Shown here: one piece after another, positions 51,405-63,299 of the stretch
How the letters are laid out: each line of letters begins with the position of its first letter
Numbering within the stretch: position 1 is the first letter of the stretch
Program-made: the position numbers and the translations under genes
Notes under the pieces: model-generated
What the model was told of the DNA's origin: nothing
The model's database searches: none
What the model saw: only the letters and a program-made list of their open reading frames with translations
Assembly: GCA_900708905.1 (NCBI GenBank)
Contig: CAADRB010000014.1
Span: 1,683,447-1,747,446, forward strand
Source: Hymenolepis diminuta
Lineage: Eukaryota > Platyhelminthes > Cestoda > Cyclophyllidea > Hymenolepididae
Direction of reading: 5' to 3'
Length of the DNA: 64,000 nucleotides

Positions 51405-51768
51405 CTAGTCTGCATCGCTATCGCTCTCGCTGTCCACCCTGACGACCTTCTTTGGGGGACGTCCACGACGTCTGGGTGTGGTGGAAGATGGAGCAGCTAC
51501 AGCGGGTGCTGAAACGGGAGAACTGCGACGTCTAAGACCTGCGGTGCTTCGTCTAGGCCGCTTTGACGACATGGGGGGAGATGGTGATCTTTCTTCCGGA
51601 GGGGGAGCGCAAGTAGGACACTCCCAATTGCCTTCTGGAATACTCCGAAGACCCACACATTGGGCGTGGTATCCACGATCACAACGATCGCAAAACATCA
51701 TCTGATCCTCCTCTCCAGTATCGTCACATTCCACGCATTGTTTGCATTCCATGCATGACCAAGCATAT
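51405..51768 (-). CDS. PHF10: PHF10 exon 5 (PHD2 and tail)
   Basis: It opens [14 protein letters not shown], completing PHD1 and starting PHD2 ([25 protein letters not shown]). It ends with [13 protein letters not shown], the AT-hook-like RRRGRPPKK, and DSESDSDAD before TAG at 51405-51407. Confidence 0.95.
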
Positions 51769-54700
51769 CTTTAGAAAAATTAAAAATTGCTACTGATAAT
51801 AAATAAGTATAAAATCATTTTGAGAAGAGTTAACAACTGAAAAAGGAGTTTGTACGACAATGTGTTATAGCTAGATTATAAAAAGCGGTAAATAATATTT
51901 TCAATTCCGATTTTGATATAAATTTGCAAACTTGATATGATTATACACGACTCTACCATTGCTCATTTATATAAAGCATTACCAAAGGCACTAGAGACAA
52001 ACTTATAAAACATTTTGAAAAAAGCTTAATAGAAGAGAGACTTGAAAAGGTGAAACTGCGAAAAGAATTTGAGAAAACTGGAATATGATACATAGAGAAA
52101 TTTAATAATGCTAATATTGAATTCAAGGCAGCACCCGATCTGTATAAACAGCAGGAGAACGGTTTGTGAAAAGTGTATTCATTAAGATAACAAGGGAAGA
52201 TTAAATCAGATTCTAAAAATGGTGTTTATGGATGAAAATCATTTTGTTTAGAAAATGATGCCAACCTTAACATACAAACAAACTAGTCACTAAGGCCTTA
52301 GCGAAAGCAACGCAAATGATTTTATTTTTTCTATCTGACTGCAACATTTGAATAGAAGAATATAAGTACATATCTTGGCTAATGTCTTGGTAATTAGAAA
52401 TGATGCAATTTAATTAATCAAAATGTCTATAAGTTCTGTGCACTTGAAAACGACTATTGCAACTTGAATCAAAGAATATTAAGTAAAGAGCACAGCCTGG
52501 ATCCAAACGCAATTATGTAATTCTAAAGCATGACGACCCCCTTCGACCTAATAATATTGACCAAATTGTCCAGGCAATTCATGAAGAATAAATTAATGTA
52601 ATTTAATTTGCATTGCCAAAAATATTCAAATTTCAAACTACTTAAAAAATAAATAAAACTTACGTCCTAACGGCGTCGATCATGTGTTCAGGGAGATCCA
52701 AACAACGAGCATGACCTTGTCTTGTGCATTGGGAGCAGCGAAGCGGGTCAGCTGCAGGTTTTCCACACACGGTACAAGGTGGACCCTTTTCGTCCACTTG
52801 ATCGGCTTTGGTCGGAGGACCAGCAGCTTCGTCCTCATCACGTTTTGGGTCACCAAATTTGGACGTGGGATTCTCTAGGGTAGCTGGAGCTGCAAACTCC
52901 TGTTTTGAGCTGAAGTAGAGAAATCAAAATACGTGGTCTTAGCTATCAATCAATTTAGCAATCTCTAAGTACCGTGGTAGTAATACTACCCTTCTTAAAC
53001 AACTCTCATGCCCACTTAGGACATTATTTTCCAACACTGGCTCTGGGTATAGAGATAGCATCATTAAGCCTCTGGTAAGAAATAGATTGTCGAGTTATTT
53101 CATTTTACGGAATACAAGAGAAATTACGGAGGCCACGAATCTAACCTAATCTTGATCTGAAACTCCAAAATGAATAAATGGGAATTTATTTAACTCACAG
53201 CCAGAAGAGACAACAACTAACTATCTCAACTATATAATGATGAATCCTAAAGACAGATCGAGTCAAGAATTTCCAAAACACAATTTCTCTCTAATAGTAG
53301 GTTATGGCGACGCTCTCATCAAGGAATAACCTTGAGGAACCTATCTCAATATTTTAGGATCAAAGGGCAACAAAGGTTGGAAACGCTTTCGATTGGGATT
53401 CGAGCAACGTAACTTGAAACAAAGGATAAATACTTCGATACGGTTCACTCACTGTTGTAAGGTAGATGAGAACAAATTTAGAACCGTTTAAAACACTGCA
53501 AAGACGGATAATATTAGGTAACCAGAGCGAAAGTGAATTAAATGGTAAGGTGGTAGTGGAACATGATTCTATGGTGATTCTTGTCACACATATAGGAAAT
53601 CCTTCACAAGAATAATCAGCAAAAAACATTGAAATTTCATCTAACCAAAATGACCAAATCTAACACTGTTGGTTGAATCAACCACATTCCGATATAGAAC
53701 AGAGGTTTGGAGAGAGTATGAGTAAACAGAAAATAATCTGCGTAGAATTGGGCTAGTGAATTAATCTCAATGATGAACTGGTAAACTAATTTTCCGGTTA
53801 TAAAAAGAATTACGCAAAGGACATTTATAAAGGTACGTATAAGCACAGAAATAAATAAGAAACCCTGGAGATTCCAAAGCTCAGATGAATCTCGGGATCT
53901 TCTTGATTCTACAAAGATTTCTTCCCCTATCCTAACCTACCTTAAGCTCTGGTTCTTCTTACAATTTCTACACATTTAGATGTTTCTCCGTGATAAAACA
54001 GTACCGTCTTTGCTGTTCTAGTAATCTAAGGTCGGTACACATTTTCAAACCCCTACATTTCCATCTGTCTAATTAATGTAAAGATACTCACCTATCGTCA
54101 GCCTGATTAGTCACCTGGTTGGGGGTACTTGGATTAGCAGGATCATTCGAGGTTTGAGGTCTAGGGGCACCAGAGATACTTCCATAACGAAGCATTAGAG
54201 GGAGCGGTGGCGGAGGTCGGACCTGACGCTTGCATTGTAGATGAGGTGGCTGTGTATGCAGCGCTTTAGAAACTGGCAGATAGTTCAATTCAACCGGTGA
54301 ATAATCTACGTAGTGTTCGGTAAATTGTCCAGGAATCACAGCGACAGGGTATGATCCAAATTTCGGTGTCGTGGGGTCCAAGAGTCTATAGGGCCATTGT
54401 GGAACATGAATTTGCATTGTTTGTAGATCCCAATAACACCTGCGTTCTTTGTGACGCTCGGCTATCAATTGTTTGTTGAAATCTGAAGCAGATTCCAGTG
54501 CTCGTTTTCGGGCTAACTCTGCTCGAGCCTCACCTCTACCAACTCTGGCTGCCTCATATTGACGCTTTTGGTGGTCGGCAAGACGCTGAAACCGTCTTTG
54601 ACGGAAAAGATCACTGACTACTAAGTGAACATCAGGAAAATCATTCTGTAGAAGTGCCATTACTTCATCACTGACCAGAGCCGTTAGGCCCAACTCTGCT

Positions 54701-55249
54701 CTACCAGGAGGAACTAAACCAGCTTCTTGCAACCAGTTACGCTCATAAGCATCACAGATCCGACGCTGTAACTCAGGATAACGGCGTTTGAAGGACTTAA
54801 CCTAAATAAGTTATAAAAAATACGCAAAATTGTCCATACCTTAAGATAATCAGCCAGTAATTCCTGAATGACATAGTAAGTAGGCCCGTTTTTCGAATCT
54901 AGCGAAACTTCTTCAGGCCATGCATACTCAAAAAGCTGTTCAAGTTTGATTTCTTCAGAAACATCAGCGAAAGCACTGACACGAGAAAGCATAGTTTCAG
55001 GCTTAATGCGCGAATCACGGCGATGGCTTGACAAACTCTGAGACCCGAGAGATGTCCCCTATTAAAAAAATATTAAAGACAAGTTAGTTTGAAGCATACC
55101 GGTAGGGAGAGTTCCGAGTCCACATCATTTTTTCTACTGGATGGAGTTAATGGAAGCCCATCTAGACTATCGTCTAAGCTGAAGACAGTCTCTTCATCAA
55201 GAAGGTCCTTAGGGGGTGCATGACTTCCTTCTAATACAGGTTTAGTCAT
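51405..55249 (-). CDS. PHF10: PHF10/BAF45a, complete five-exon gene
   Basis: PHF10 is a signature subunit of the PBAF (SWI/SNF) chromatin remodeller. Its SAY region helps assembly and its tandem PHD fingers bind histone H3 tails. Minus-strand exons 55249-55100, 55058-54840, 54801-54092, 52909-52664 and 51768-51405 have GT/AG borders and join in phase to 562 residues (human about 498). ATG at 55247-55249 follows an AT-rich leader. SAY region at about 85-330: [63 protein letters not shown] and [18 protein letters not shown]1 at 405-456 (CTVC, CSQC, HARC, CMEC), PHD2 at 450-495 ([20 protein letters not shown]). The tail (496-562) is basic, with an AT-hook-like RRRGRPPKK, and ends in an acidic Ser/Asp run. 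The first two introns are only 41 and 38 nt. The last two are 1.2 kb and 0.9 kb. Confidence 0.95.
52664..52909 (-). CDS. PHF10: PHF10 exon 4 (linker and PHD1)
   Basis: A charged linker ([19 protein letters not shown]) is followed by the first PHD finger: [17 protein letters not shown] and [17 protein letters not shown]. Its last 61 bases of minus-strand beginning (52849-52909) are duplicated at 60743-60803. Confidence 0.95.
52849..53661. repeat. 813-bp duplicated block, copy 1 (in PHF10)
   Basis: It spans 61 bases of exon 4 and 752 bases of intron 3. The partner at 60743-61555 lies 7894 bases away in the same orientation and appears identical. Identity stops at 53661: the next bases are AACACTG here and GACACCG in the partner. 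Confidence 0.92.
52910..54091 (-). other. PHF10 intron 3, source of the duplicated block
   Basis: No coding sequence. 52849-53661 (end of exon 4 plus the intron) recurs at 60743-61555 with no mismatch seen on direct reading. Confidence 0.8.
54092..54801 (-). CDS. PHF10: PHF10 exon 3 (SAY domain)
   Basis: It starts [20 protein letters not shown] and runs through the conserved [15 protein letters not shown] and [14 protein letters not shown] segments to a Pro-rich linker (RPPPPLPLM) and DDR/S. It ends in phase 2 at GTGAGT and joins exon 4 as Ser. Confidence 0.95.
54840..55058 (-). CDS. PHF10: PHF10 exon 2
   Basis: 73 codons, phase 0. It holds [20 protein letters not shown] and LFEYAWPEE, then [13 protein letters not shown], the start of the SAY region. 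A 38-nt intron (54802-54839) follows. Confidence 0.92.
55100..55249 (-). CDS. PHF10: PHF10 exon 1
   Basis: 50 codons from the ATG ([20 protein letters not shown]) to LSLP. Acidic, probably disordered N-terminus. A 41-nt intron (55059-55099) follows, GTATGC to AATAG. Confidence 0.88.
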
Positions 55250-56284
55250 TGTGTTTTGGGTAATTCACTCGCCATTAAATAACAAAGCCAAATTCCTATT
55301 GGCTGTTGAAGCTATTTGAATTTTGCGCCTTTCATTCGCAGATACTGTTAAATCGAAGAAAGATTCTTAAATACGTTTTTATCTTATAATTAAAAAAACT
55401 AACCACTTCGCACATTTAAATTTTAATATATTTGGATAATTTTAATCTATTTATTTTTATTGTTAGTGCTTACGAGTTGTTTTATCAACTTACGGTCTCA
55501 ATAAAAACTAACTCATGAAGTCTTACATTTCGCATATATTTGACGCTTAGCGTTAACACATTAGTGTAAAACTGCAGTTTCAGTACTGTTCAATTATTTG
55601 GTAACCCTATTTGCGAACTTGATACCATCCTTTTATATTTCCAGTTAAGACCAGTTGCAGGGTGCTTAAAGTAACGCGGATGTAGGAGTTTAAAGTAACC
55701 AGGAGTAGAAACCCTTCTTAGAAAAAACTAAACTTACAAGAAGATCGATTTTTGTCGCTTAATTAAACACATTTATAACCTTATATATTTCAGTTTCTGT
55801 ATTAATAACCGTTCCTGATTTACAGTTAATTCCCATTAATGAAACCAAATCGAAATAAATTTTCAACACAAATTTGAATGGCAAAACATTTTAATGGTCT
55901 TTATTATGTGTTCTAATGTCGAAAGGCAGTATACTAAGTTAGGCATTCTTGCTTACTGTAATCTGCTCTTCTTTGTAGGATACCGTAACCGATTCCCTAA
56001 GACATTACATCAGTTACAAATACGACCTGAAAACAGTACTTTATTAATTTTCATTTATTTTCTACAAAATACTATTACAAATATTCAACTTTAAAACTTA
56101 ATGAAATTTTCTTATAAAAACTTATTAAACATAATGATCTCTTGAACTGACAATCTTTTGATTTTATTGTTGAATAAGTCCAGACAAAGGAACAGCTAAA
56201 AATTTCTTAAAGAAATATAATTTGTTTTAACATTTTCCTACATACTTTATCCGAGTAGAAGTAACTGAAATGAAACATTCTTTT
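55250..56284. other. Upstream region of PHF10
   Basis: AT-rich. The PHF10 promoter must lie here or further on, but no TATA box or initiator can be assigned with confidence. No coding sequence seen. Confidence 0.4.
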
Positions 56285-58330
56285 TGGCACCAATGTGATC
56301 GCTGTTCCTCTGGCGCAGCGGTGCTCTAGTGCTCTAATTGCTGAGCCGTTAGCAGTCAAGGTTAGTGGTACTACTTCTGGCCATTTAGAATATGAATAAA
56401 TAACAACTAAACAGGCAATATCACCTACCGGACTCGCGAAATCGACACGTAACCTGTTTCACGGGGTTTCCGTTTGTGGCCACAACACAGGATCTTGACG
56501 AATGGAGTTCTTTGCTGCTTGGTGACATTTGCTGCACTGGCGCATGAGATGTTCGATGTCCTTGTCCATATTCGGCCAGTAAGCGTATCCTCTGTCAATA
56601 TATTCCATCTAGCTTATTCCAGGATTGCTTGAGTGAGATTATCGTGGAACCTTATTTCTAGGCTTGGCCGAAATCCTCCGTTCTCTGATACTTGATGTCG
56701 TAGTCATAACCCACCGTTAAAGACGATTTACAGAATGCATTGGGACTCCTCTTCTTTGGCCAGATATTGATAACAACAACTTGTGGTCCGTTAGGAGTGT
56801 AAATCATCTGACATATATATGCTTATATATTTTTTACTGCATATATAATGGCCAGTGTTTCCATTTCTGTTTGTTCGTAGTACTTTTCCGTCAGTGTGTG
56901 AGTACGGGAGGTATGTGATCAGTTTTTCAGAGCCATCTGGAAAAATGTAGGAGATGACTGCTCCAATTCCACAACCAAACGCGTCAGCTGCGAGGACCAC
57001 AGGCAGACTAGGATTATAGGGAGTCAGCAGCAGCTCCGAATTTAGCATCAAATTTAACTTTTCGAACGCCTCTTTGCATGTAGGTGACCATTCTCACGGA
57101 GTATTCTTGTGCAGAAGTTGATTGGGAGGACCTCTATGTTCGTGCAAAGCAGGTAAGAAAGAATTATAATAAGGTATCAACCCAAGAGAAGAACGAAGTG
57201 AACTCAAATCTGTTGCAGTGGGTATCTTGGCAATAGCACGAATTTCATAAAGATTGGGACGGCGGCCAGCTGAAGCGAAAATTGAACCAAGAAATTTAAC
57301 AAATTAGGAAGAACTGACATTCATCAACCCATATTTTTCGATATGCTCGAGGAGTTTTCGATGTGGCCTTGAAGTTCCTCCTCTGATCTCCAGCTACAAT
57401 GATGTTGTCCAAGTAAGCTGTGATACCCACTTGCTCCGATATCATGTTTTCCATAATGTGCTGAAAAGCCGATGGGGCTGTCTTGATTCCGATAGATAAC
57501 CTCGTATACTAGAATAGTCCTCTATGAGTGTCGATCGTTAGGAACTCACGAATCTCTTATTCTAATTCGGCTTGAAGCTAGGCATCCGAAAGGTCCATTT
57601 TCGCGAAGAACTTCCCACCATTCAGGATCGTGAAAAGTGTGTCTATTACGGGCAGCGGATGGTGCTTATCCTCCATCGATGAGTTAAGTCCCTTAGAAAA
57701 ATCTGGAAAACACGCGAAGCAAAGGCCCTGGAAGGATGCAGGGCACCTGAATTGATCCTCCTTCAGCGACTCATTCTAGGAAGCATAACGCATTCGATTC
57801 AAAATGGCTGAATAATTGTGAATATCTTCACCTTCGCATTTGGCCAAATTTAGACACTTAATACGCCTATTGAAAAGAGAGGTGTTGTGGCCAAACGCCT
57901 TCTCGCACTTTTCGATCGACTCCTTAAATGTTAAATCCTTTGGCGAAAGTGGTAGGAAATAGGACGGATTAAGATCGTGGCCACTTTTGCTGAACTTCCG
58001 AGGCAGCGTGGTGATCCTCATTTCGTTCAATAACCCTGGTATTCGATTTTCATAAACGTCTCGATTGCGAGCTTACCATGTGGCAACTACTTCACCCGCA
58101 GAGGGTTCATAGTGGAACTCACCAACGTTCTTAATGTAGTCCTTGGGTCCTTATCGGGTTTCAATAAATTCATTTGTTTCATGATGCTTCGAACATTGAC
58201 CGCAATTTTCGAAGTTTTGATTGAGTCCATCACCGTGTCGCCAATTTTTTTATTACGCATCAACCTAGAAGTCCCAGTAGTAATCTCGCGCAGCCAACAG
58301 TCTAGAAAGCTCGGTAATACAGCAACTTAA
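56285..58330 (-). mobile_element. Broken Ty3/Gypsy retrotransposon (gag to integrase remnants)
   Basis: Minus-strand pieces appear in element order. Gag: EFHYEPSAGEVVATW and then NEMRITTLPRKFSKSG (57980-58125), LTFKESIEKCEKAFGHNTSL and CLNLAKCEGEDIHNYS. Reverse transcriptase: ILNGGKFFAKMDLSDA, TAPSAFQHIMENMISEQVG and the active-site region AYLDNIIVAG (57400-57650). RNase H: VVLAADAFGCGIGAVISYIF (56940-57010). Integrase: the H2C2 zinc region YWPNMDKDIEHLMRQCSKCH (56530-56600) and WPEVVPL (near 56380). Stops and shifts occur throughout. Gag runs almost directly into RT near 57720, so the zinc knuckle and protease are deleted. LTRs were not identified at the ends. Dead element. Confidence 0.85.
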
Positions 58331-60742
58331 CACTGAATAACTTAACGTAATGACTTTTCAAATCATTTTCTTAAGGAACGTTGGTCTATTAATGGTGAGA
58401 TAACGGAAGAAACATCATTTCCTTATCTTATTTCAATAGTAAAGAAAACATAAAGAGTATATTTAACTTTATTCGGATAGGCGGATACATTGGTTCAATA
58501 CATACGTCATGACAAGTCATATCCAGCATGGCCAGTTCAAATCGTCCTCGTAGTGTATGATTCAAGTCCCCATCCTCATACATCCTTCACCCTTCATAAT
58601 GAACACCACTCGAGTCCCAGTGAGTATTGCTTCTTATAATGTGCGTAATTCCATTTGAGAGGCGTTCCAGATAAAGGGAAAGCATCGGTCTGTATAATTT
58701 ATATTCGCTGCCGGAACTGCATGGGCTGCACACACACACAGAAAAGAAAAATGAAACAAATGTGTAAAGAAGGAAATTCTAAAACTAACCCCGTATCGGG
58801 ATTCATCATGGAAGACTTGGGAAAATTCGGTAATTCCCCAACGACGAGACACTTCTCCTGATATGAGTTGTCATGAAGGATGAACCACGTATTCTCCATT
58901 GAACGTTATGATTTGCTGAAATCCAAGAGGATTGTTTGGAGGACTTCTGTACCCGCATATTGATGAATACTGTTCTAACCAGATGAACGGCGATAGTATC
59001 TCTTCTACTCGGATCTATCTTATCCGCTGGACACGATCCTGATAAAATAATTAAACATATCAACGATTCACCATCTGCTGATCGACTCGTTAGGCCTAGA
59101 ACAGAATAATTCATCTTTACTTCTTAAATCCCGCAAGTAGAAACAGTTCTAATGAAAATTAGCACCAGCAGTAATGCCGTAATCAATAATAAATAAGCTG
59201 TAATGCCCTAATATCAGTCGTGGTTGACCTCCAAGAACTTCTCTAATTAGAAGTTAATCTTTATTCGAAGTATCTTAAAGAAAAATTTTAAAGTTTATCA
59301 TTTTGAAGTATATTCATAGCGGATAGAAGTATTTAGAAATTTTGCCATTAATATGTCACATAACTGGTAGGATAAGAATTGACACGGCAATAGGTAATGA
59401 GATTAAACACCGAAAAATTTAGCAACATAAGAATGTTTTGAAATGCAGAGTAACACACAAGAATGAAATAACGGTACTGCCAGAATGTAGGTATTATAAG
59501 TGAAGACTCGTATGCAGTTCCTGAATGTCAGTTGTCCGGTCATGACAGCTACTAATGTGAAAACAAGATTATATCAATGTGAAGTAGGTAGACATATCAC
59601 ACAGATAGGATAGAAAAGTAACAAGTCAAAAATGCATAAGATGTGTGAAGGGTGGAAGTTAGGACACGGAAACAAAAATTATGAATGGTGGGAGCTGGCG
59701 GCCGTATACCTCATATCCTCCCAGATCAATCATGAACGACAGCGATCGACAACTATGCTGCTCAATCTAGTTAATGGCCACACAACTCCAGTTCGGCTTC
59801 CTCAATGATCCACTCCGTGTGCAAGTGTGTGGTTCGGTTTGGTCCAGCAAGTTTTAGCGGCCAATAGGTACATGAATGAGCACATATAAGGTACCGCATA
59901 GAGGAATGGAGGCGAGAAATAAAAACAGTCACATGGTGAATGGAGTCACTCAGTTGAATTGAAATCAATGCGTTCTCCCATAGTGAAAAAGTGAAGAGGA
60001 CAGAAATAAAATTGAATGTAAGAGAAACGAAGAAACGAATAAGTATTTAGCTTCCTACACGAAGGCAACTGTTACGATCTGCTAGTGGATACCATAATCA
60101 ACTCATAGATTCCCCAAGAAATTGCTCTAGTTACAAATACAACCCGACAACTCCACAAATCAATCCCTATTTACAACCGTAATGTAAGTAAATTCGTTCA
60201 AATAAAAGGGAATTTAGGGAATCTTACATATGAGAATTATTTCGAGGACAATGTTATTTTCTTATATGCAGCAGTTACGGAGGGTTGGTAAAACCTTCAA
60301 TACATTTAAAAAATGGTTCCTCAGGGTCATCAATGGAATTTAACTCTTAAAAAATTTAAATTCGGCGTAATGGTTTGGTGAATCTGTGATTGAATTTGTT
60401 TTTTTGGCACCATATAGCCAGTTCAGCCGCAGTGTCTGCAACCAGTTTATATCTTCGGCACCTCATAGACCTTCGAAACTTTTAGCTTTCAGCTCTCTTT
60501 CCCTATCTTTGTCATTTTTCATTAAAGCATATTCCTAATCAGACTTTTGACATTTGTCCTACAATTTTAAGATTTGAATTAGGTGACTTCATTTTTCCAT
60601 TCCACGACTGATGACTCCCTATTTATACCTCGCAGAAAATCTGTATAGATAGCGAGGATAACAACACATAGTGAGTGAGGACCGCTAGCGGTATTTAACC
60701 AACTTAGCAGTTGATATTCCAGCAACAGCTACCCTTCACGGA
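58331..60742. other. Intergenic, 2.4 kb
   Basis: No gene is recognised. A minus-strand open frame at 58806-59114 contains SADGESLICLIILSG and, in another frame, WFILHDNSYQ, faintly like a decayed transposase, but this is too weak to call. The rest shows nothing. Confidence 0.35.
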
Positions 60743-61555
60743 GTCACCAAATTTGGACGTGGGATTCTCTAGGGTAGCTGGAGCTGCAAACTCCTGTTTT
60801 GAGCTGAAGTAGAGAAATCAAAATACGTGGTCTTAGCTATCAATCAATTTAGCAATCTCTAAGTACCGTGGTAGTAATACTACCCTTCTTAAACAACTCT
60901 CATGCCCACTTAGGACATTATTTTCCAACACTGGCTCTGGGTATAGAGATAGCATCATTAAGCCTCTGGTAAGAAATAGATTGTCGAGTTATTTCATTTT
61001 ACGGAATACAAGAGAAATTACGGAGGCCACGAATCTAACCTAATCTTGATCTGAAACTCCAAAATGAATAAATGGGAATTTATTTAACTCACAGCCAGAA
61101 GAGACAACAACTAACTATCTCAACTATATAATGATGAATCCTAAAGACAGATCGAGTCAAGAATTTCCAAAACACAATTTCTCTCTAATAGTAGGTTATG
61201 GCGACGCTCTCATCAAGGAATAACCTTGAGGAACCTATCTCAATATTTTAGGATCAAAGGGCAACAAAGGTTGGAAACGCTTTCGATTGGGATTCGAGCA
61301 ACGTAACTTGAAACAAAGGATAAATACTTCGATACGGTTCACTCACTGTTGTAAGGTAGATGAGAACAAATTTAGAACCGTTTAAAACACTGCAAAGACG
61401 GATAATATTAGGTAACCAGAGCGAAAGTGAATTAAATGGTAAGGTGGTAGTGGAACATGATTCTATGGTGATTCTTGTCACACATATAGGAAATCCTTCA
61501 CAAGAATAATCAGCAAAAAACATTGAAATTTCATCTAACCAAAATGACCAAATCT
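60743..61555. repeat. 813-bp duplicated block, copy 2 (with PHF10 exon 4 fragment)
   Basis: It appears identical to 52849-53661. 60743-60803 is a truncated PHF10 exon 4 with its intron 3 acceptor. It lacks the PHD codons, so it cannot replace the exon. It ends 76 bases before the small gene at 61631. Confidence 0.92.
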
Positions 61556-61591
61556 GACACCGTATTTTTAGTTTTAATATGTCAGTTATAA

Positions 61592-61597
61592 TTTATT
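61592..61597 (-). terminator. Poly(A) signal of the small Cys-motif gene
   Basis: AATAAA on the minus strand, about 34 bases after the stop of the 93-residue gene. Confidence 0.5.
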
Positions 61598-61630
61598 GAC
61601 AGCATTCAAATTTGTATTTAAATATCCAGT

Positions 61631-61912
61631 TTATTTCAACTTAGCTGCACAAGCCGCAAGTTTATCTGCGACTTCTGGATTTATTTCATAAGCCAGGTTG
61701 AGTAGACACTGCCTCAATGAAGGTTCGCCACGATGTTCATATTTCTTTGCTACCAAACTCGGCAATTTCGTAGATGTCTTCGTCCGGAGTTTGGACTTTT
61801 CATCGGATTTAGGTTGGGACTTACTATTTATTCTCGTATTTGAATTGGATGAAAGCTTCGAATGAGTTTTAGAAATTGGAATAGGCGTTCGTTTGGATGC
61901 TTGATCGGACAT
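61631..61912 (-). CDS. Small basic protein with C-terminal Cys motif (unrecognised family)
   Basis: A 93-residue open frame from ATG at 61910-61912 to TAA. The first 65 residues are Ser/Thr/Lys-rich and probably disordered (SKTHSKLSSNSNTRINSK). The last 28 include LRQCLLNLAYEINPEVADKL and CAAKLK. The motif matches the ends of the gene at 63858 (RQCLIYIAYFINPELGKCLE) and of the decayed gene at 21669. An AATAAA lies 34 bases after the stop. An upstream exon is possible: the minus strand is also open in another frame from 62060, ending soon after a TTCTAG site. No signal peptide. The function is unknown. Confidence 0.6.
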   Translation of the reverse strand: MSDQASKRTPIPISKTHSKLSSNSNTRINSKSQPKSDEKSKLRTKTSTKLPSLVAKKYEHRGEPSLRQCLLNLAYEINPEVADKLAACAAKLK

Positions 61913-62994
61913 TGGCGTATTTTTTGAAGTTGTGCAGAGGTATTGATTTCCTAGAATTTGTCAAGTCTTTTGAATACGCTTGAATTTCGGTTATGCCCTT
62001 GCGATCGTAATTGTGTTTTTGTAATGTGTTCTTTTCTATTTGTATTCCAATGTAATCCATTTATACAAATAAGGAAAGTACTAAAATATTATTATGAGTG
62101 GATGACATTATCACGTTCCTTAATTCTATATCACTTTACTACCTCCTTGTGTTTTAACGTATGACACATATGAAATCGCTCGTTAATTATTAACCTAATG
62201 GTTTCGCCATATTATTTTTAGAATTCATGAAAGCGCTTTGTTTAAGATTAAAAAGGCTTTGTAAAATATTTACAATTTTATTATCATATATATCACTTAA
62301 ATGAGCAAGCATTGATGGAGCTGAATACCAGGGTCACTAAATTCAATTGTATAAAATATAGATGTTGGTTATGATAATACCTTAATGTGTAATTTCCATT
62401 CCACTATAAGTGAAGCTATAAGTTGGGAAAATCTATGTACCTCAATCAAACTCAAGCAACAGAAATTGTTTTATTAATTACTTATTTTAACGTCCAAGTT
62501 CAAATATGGCTAAGCGCACCGAAGGGATTTCAAATTTCTCCTTTGTCATGGAATTGGAATCAGTGTTGCTGAGACTGTCTGAATATGGCCTAGTACCCAG
62601 GGCTCAATCTTTGCTGGACCGTAATGCTCTCCACAAGTGAGCATTGGTATTGAACAGAATACAATTGTAGTGGCTGCGTATTCTGACCCATAGAACTAAT
62701 CAGTATTTCCATGTGTTACGCATCTTCTGACACATACCTCTACCCAAACTGTCGGTTGCTTATCAACGAACAGAGGCTGCAAAATCGGTCAGGCGTATGG
62801 CAACTCATTTCGTCTGTTTCTCACAATCTAGGTTTTCTTTTCTTCATATTGATGACTCTCTGAATTTTCCGAAATTACACTTTACTCGCATTCTCTATGA
62901 TAATACTCCGGTTTTTTGTCCACGCAACTGGAGTGATGTCTTTATGTCCCTATGACTTAAAAGCCCTATCTGTGATGTCTAAAAGAGTTTATCG

Positions 62995-63285
62995 AATCCC
63001 ACTTCCCATTATCGTCCCGTTTCATTTAGAAGTACATCTGCAGTCATATCTTCACGCTGATCCTTGCCCAAGTGACCTATATAAACCCATGTTACGCACC
63101 CTTGTCATTTATCCGCTCCTACGCTTCCCTCTCATCACTTTTTTTCCTCATCTCTCTCTTGCCCACTTGAATCATCAGTGAGGTTTGATCAATACATTTT
63201 GGCCTGGTCAGCTCTTGGTGTTCTACTCTAAAATATTTGTTGCTGTTGCTAGCTTCTACAATCAAGATTAGCTCCTGCAATTTAC
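62995..63285 (+). repeat. LTR-like dispersed repeat, copy 3
   Basis: Best partner of 27190-27515. It contains GTGACCTATATAAACCC (TATA-like, near 63070-63086), as expected of an LTR promoter, and CTTGTCATTTAT, then TTGATCAATACATTTTGG and CTTGGTGTTCTACT. Confidence 0.5.
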
Positions 63286-63299
63286 TACAAGTCCCACCC

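Noticed and set aside
51195..51512. Plus-strand 105-codon open frame
   Set aside because: Overlaps the PHF10 last exon antisense; no family match.
56310..56370. tRNA-like GGCGCAGCGGTGCTC sequence
   Set aside because: On the minus strand it reads as the Gypsy integrase continuation (ALEHRCARGTAITLV).
58806..59114. Minus-strand frame with HDNS-like sequence, possible mariner remnant
   Set aside because: Only a few residues fit, in different frames, and no inverted repeats were found.
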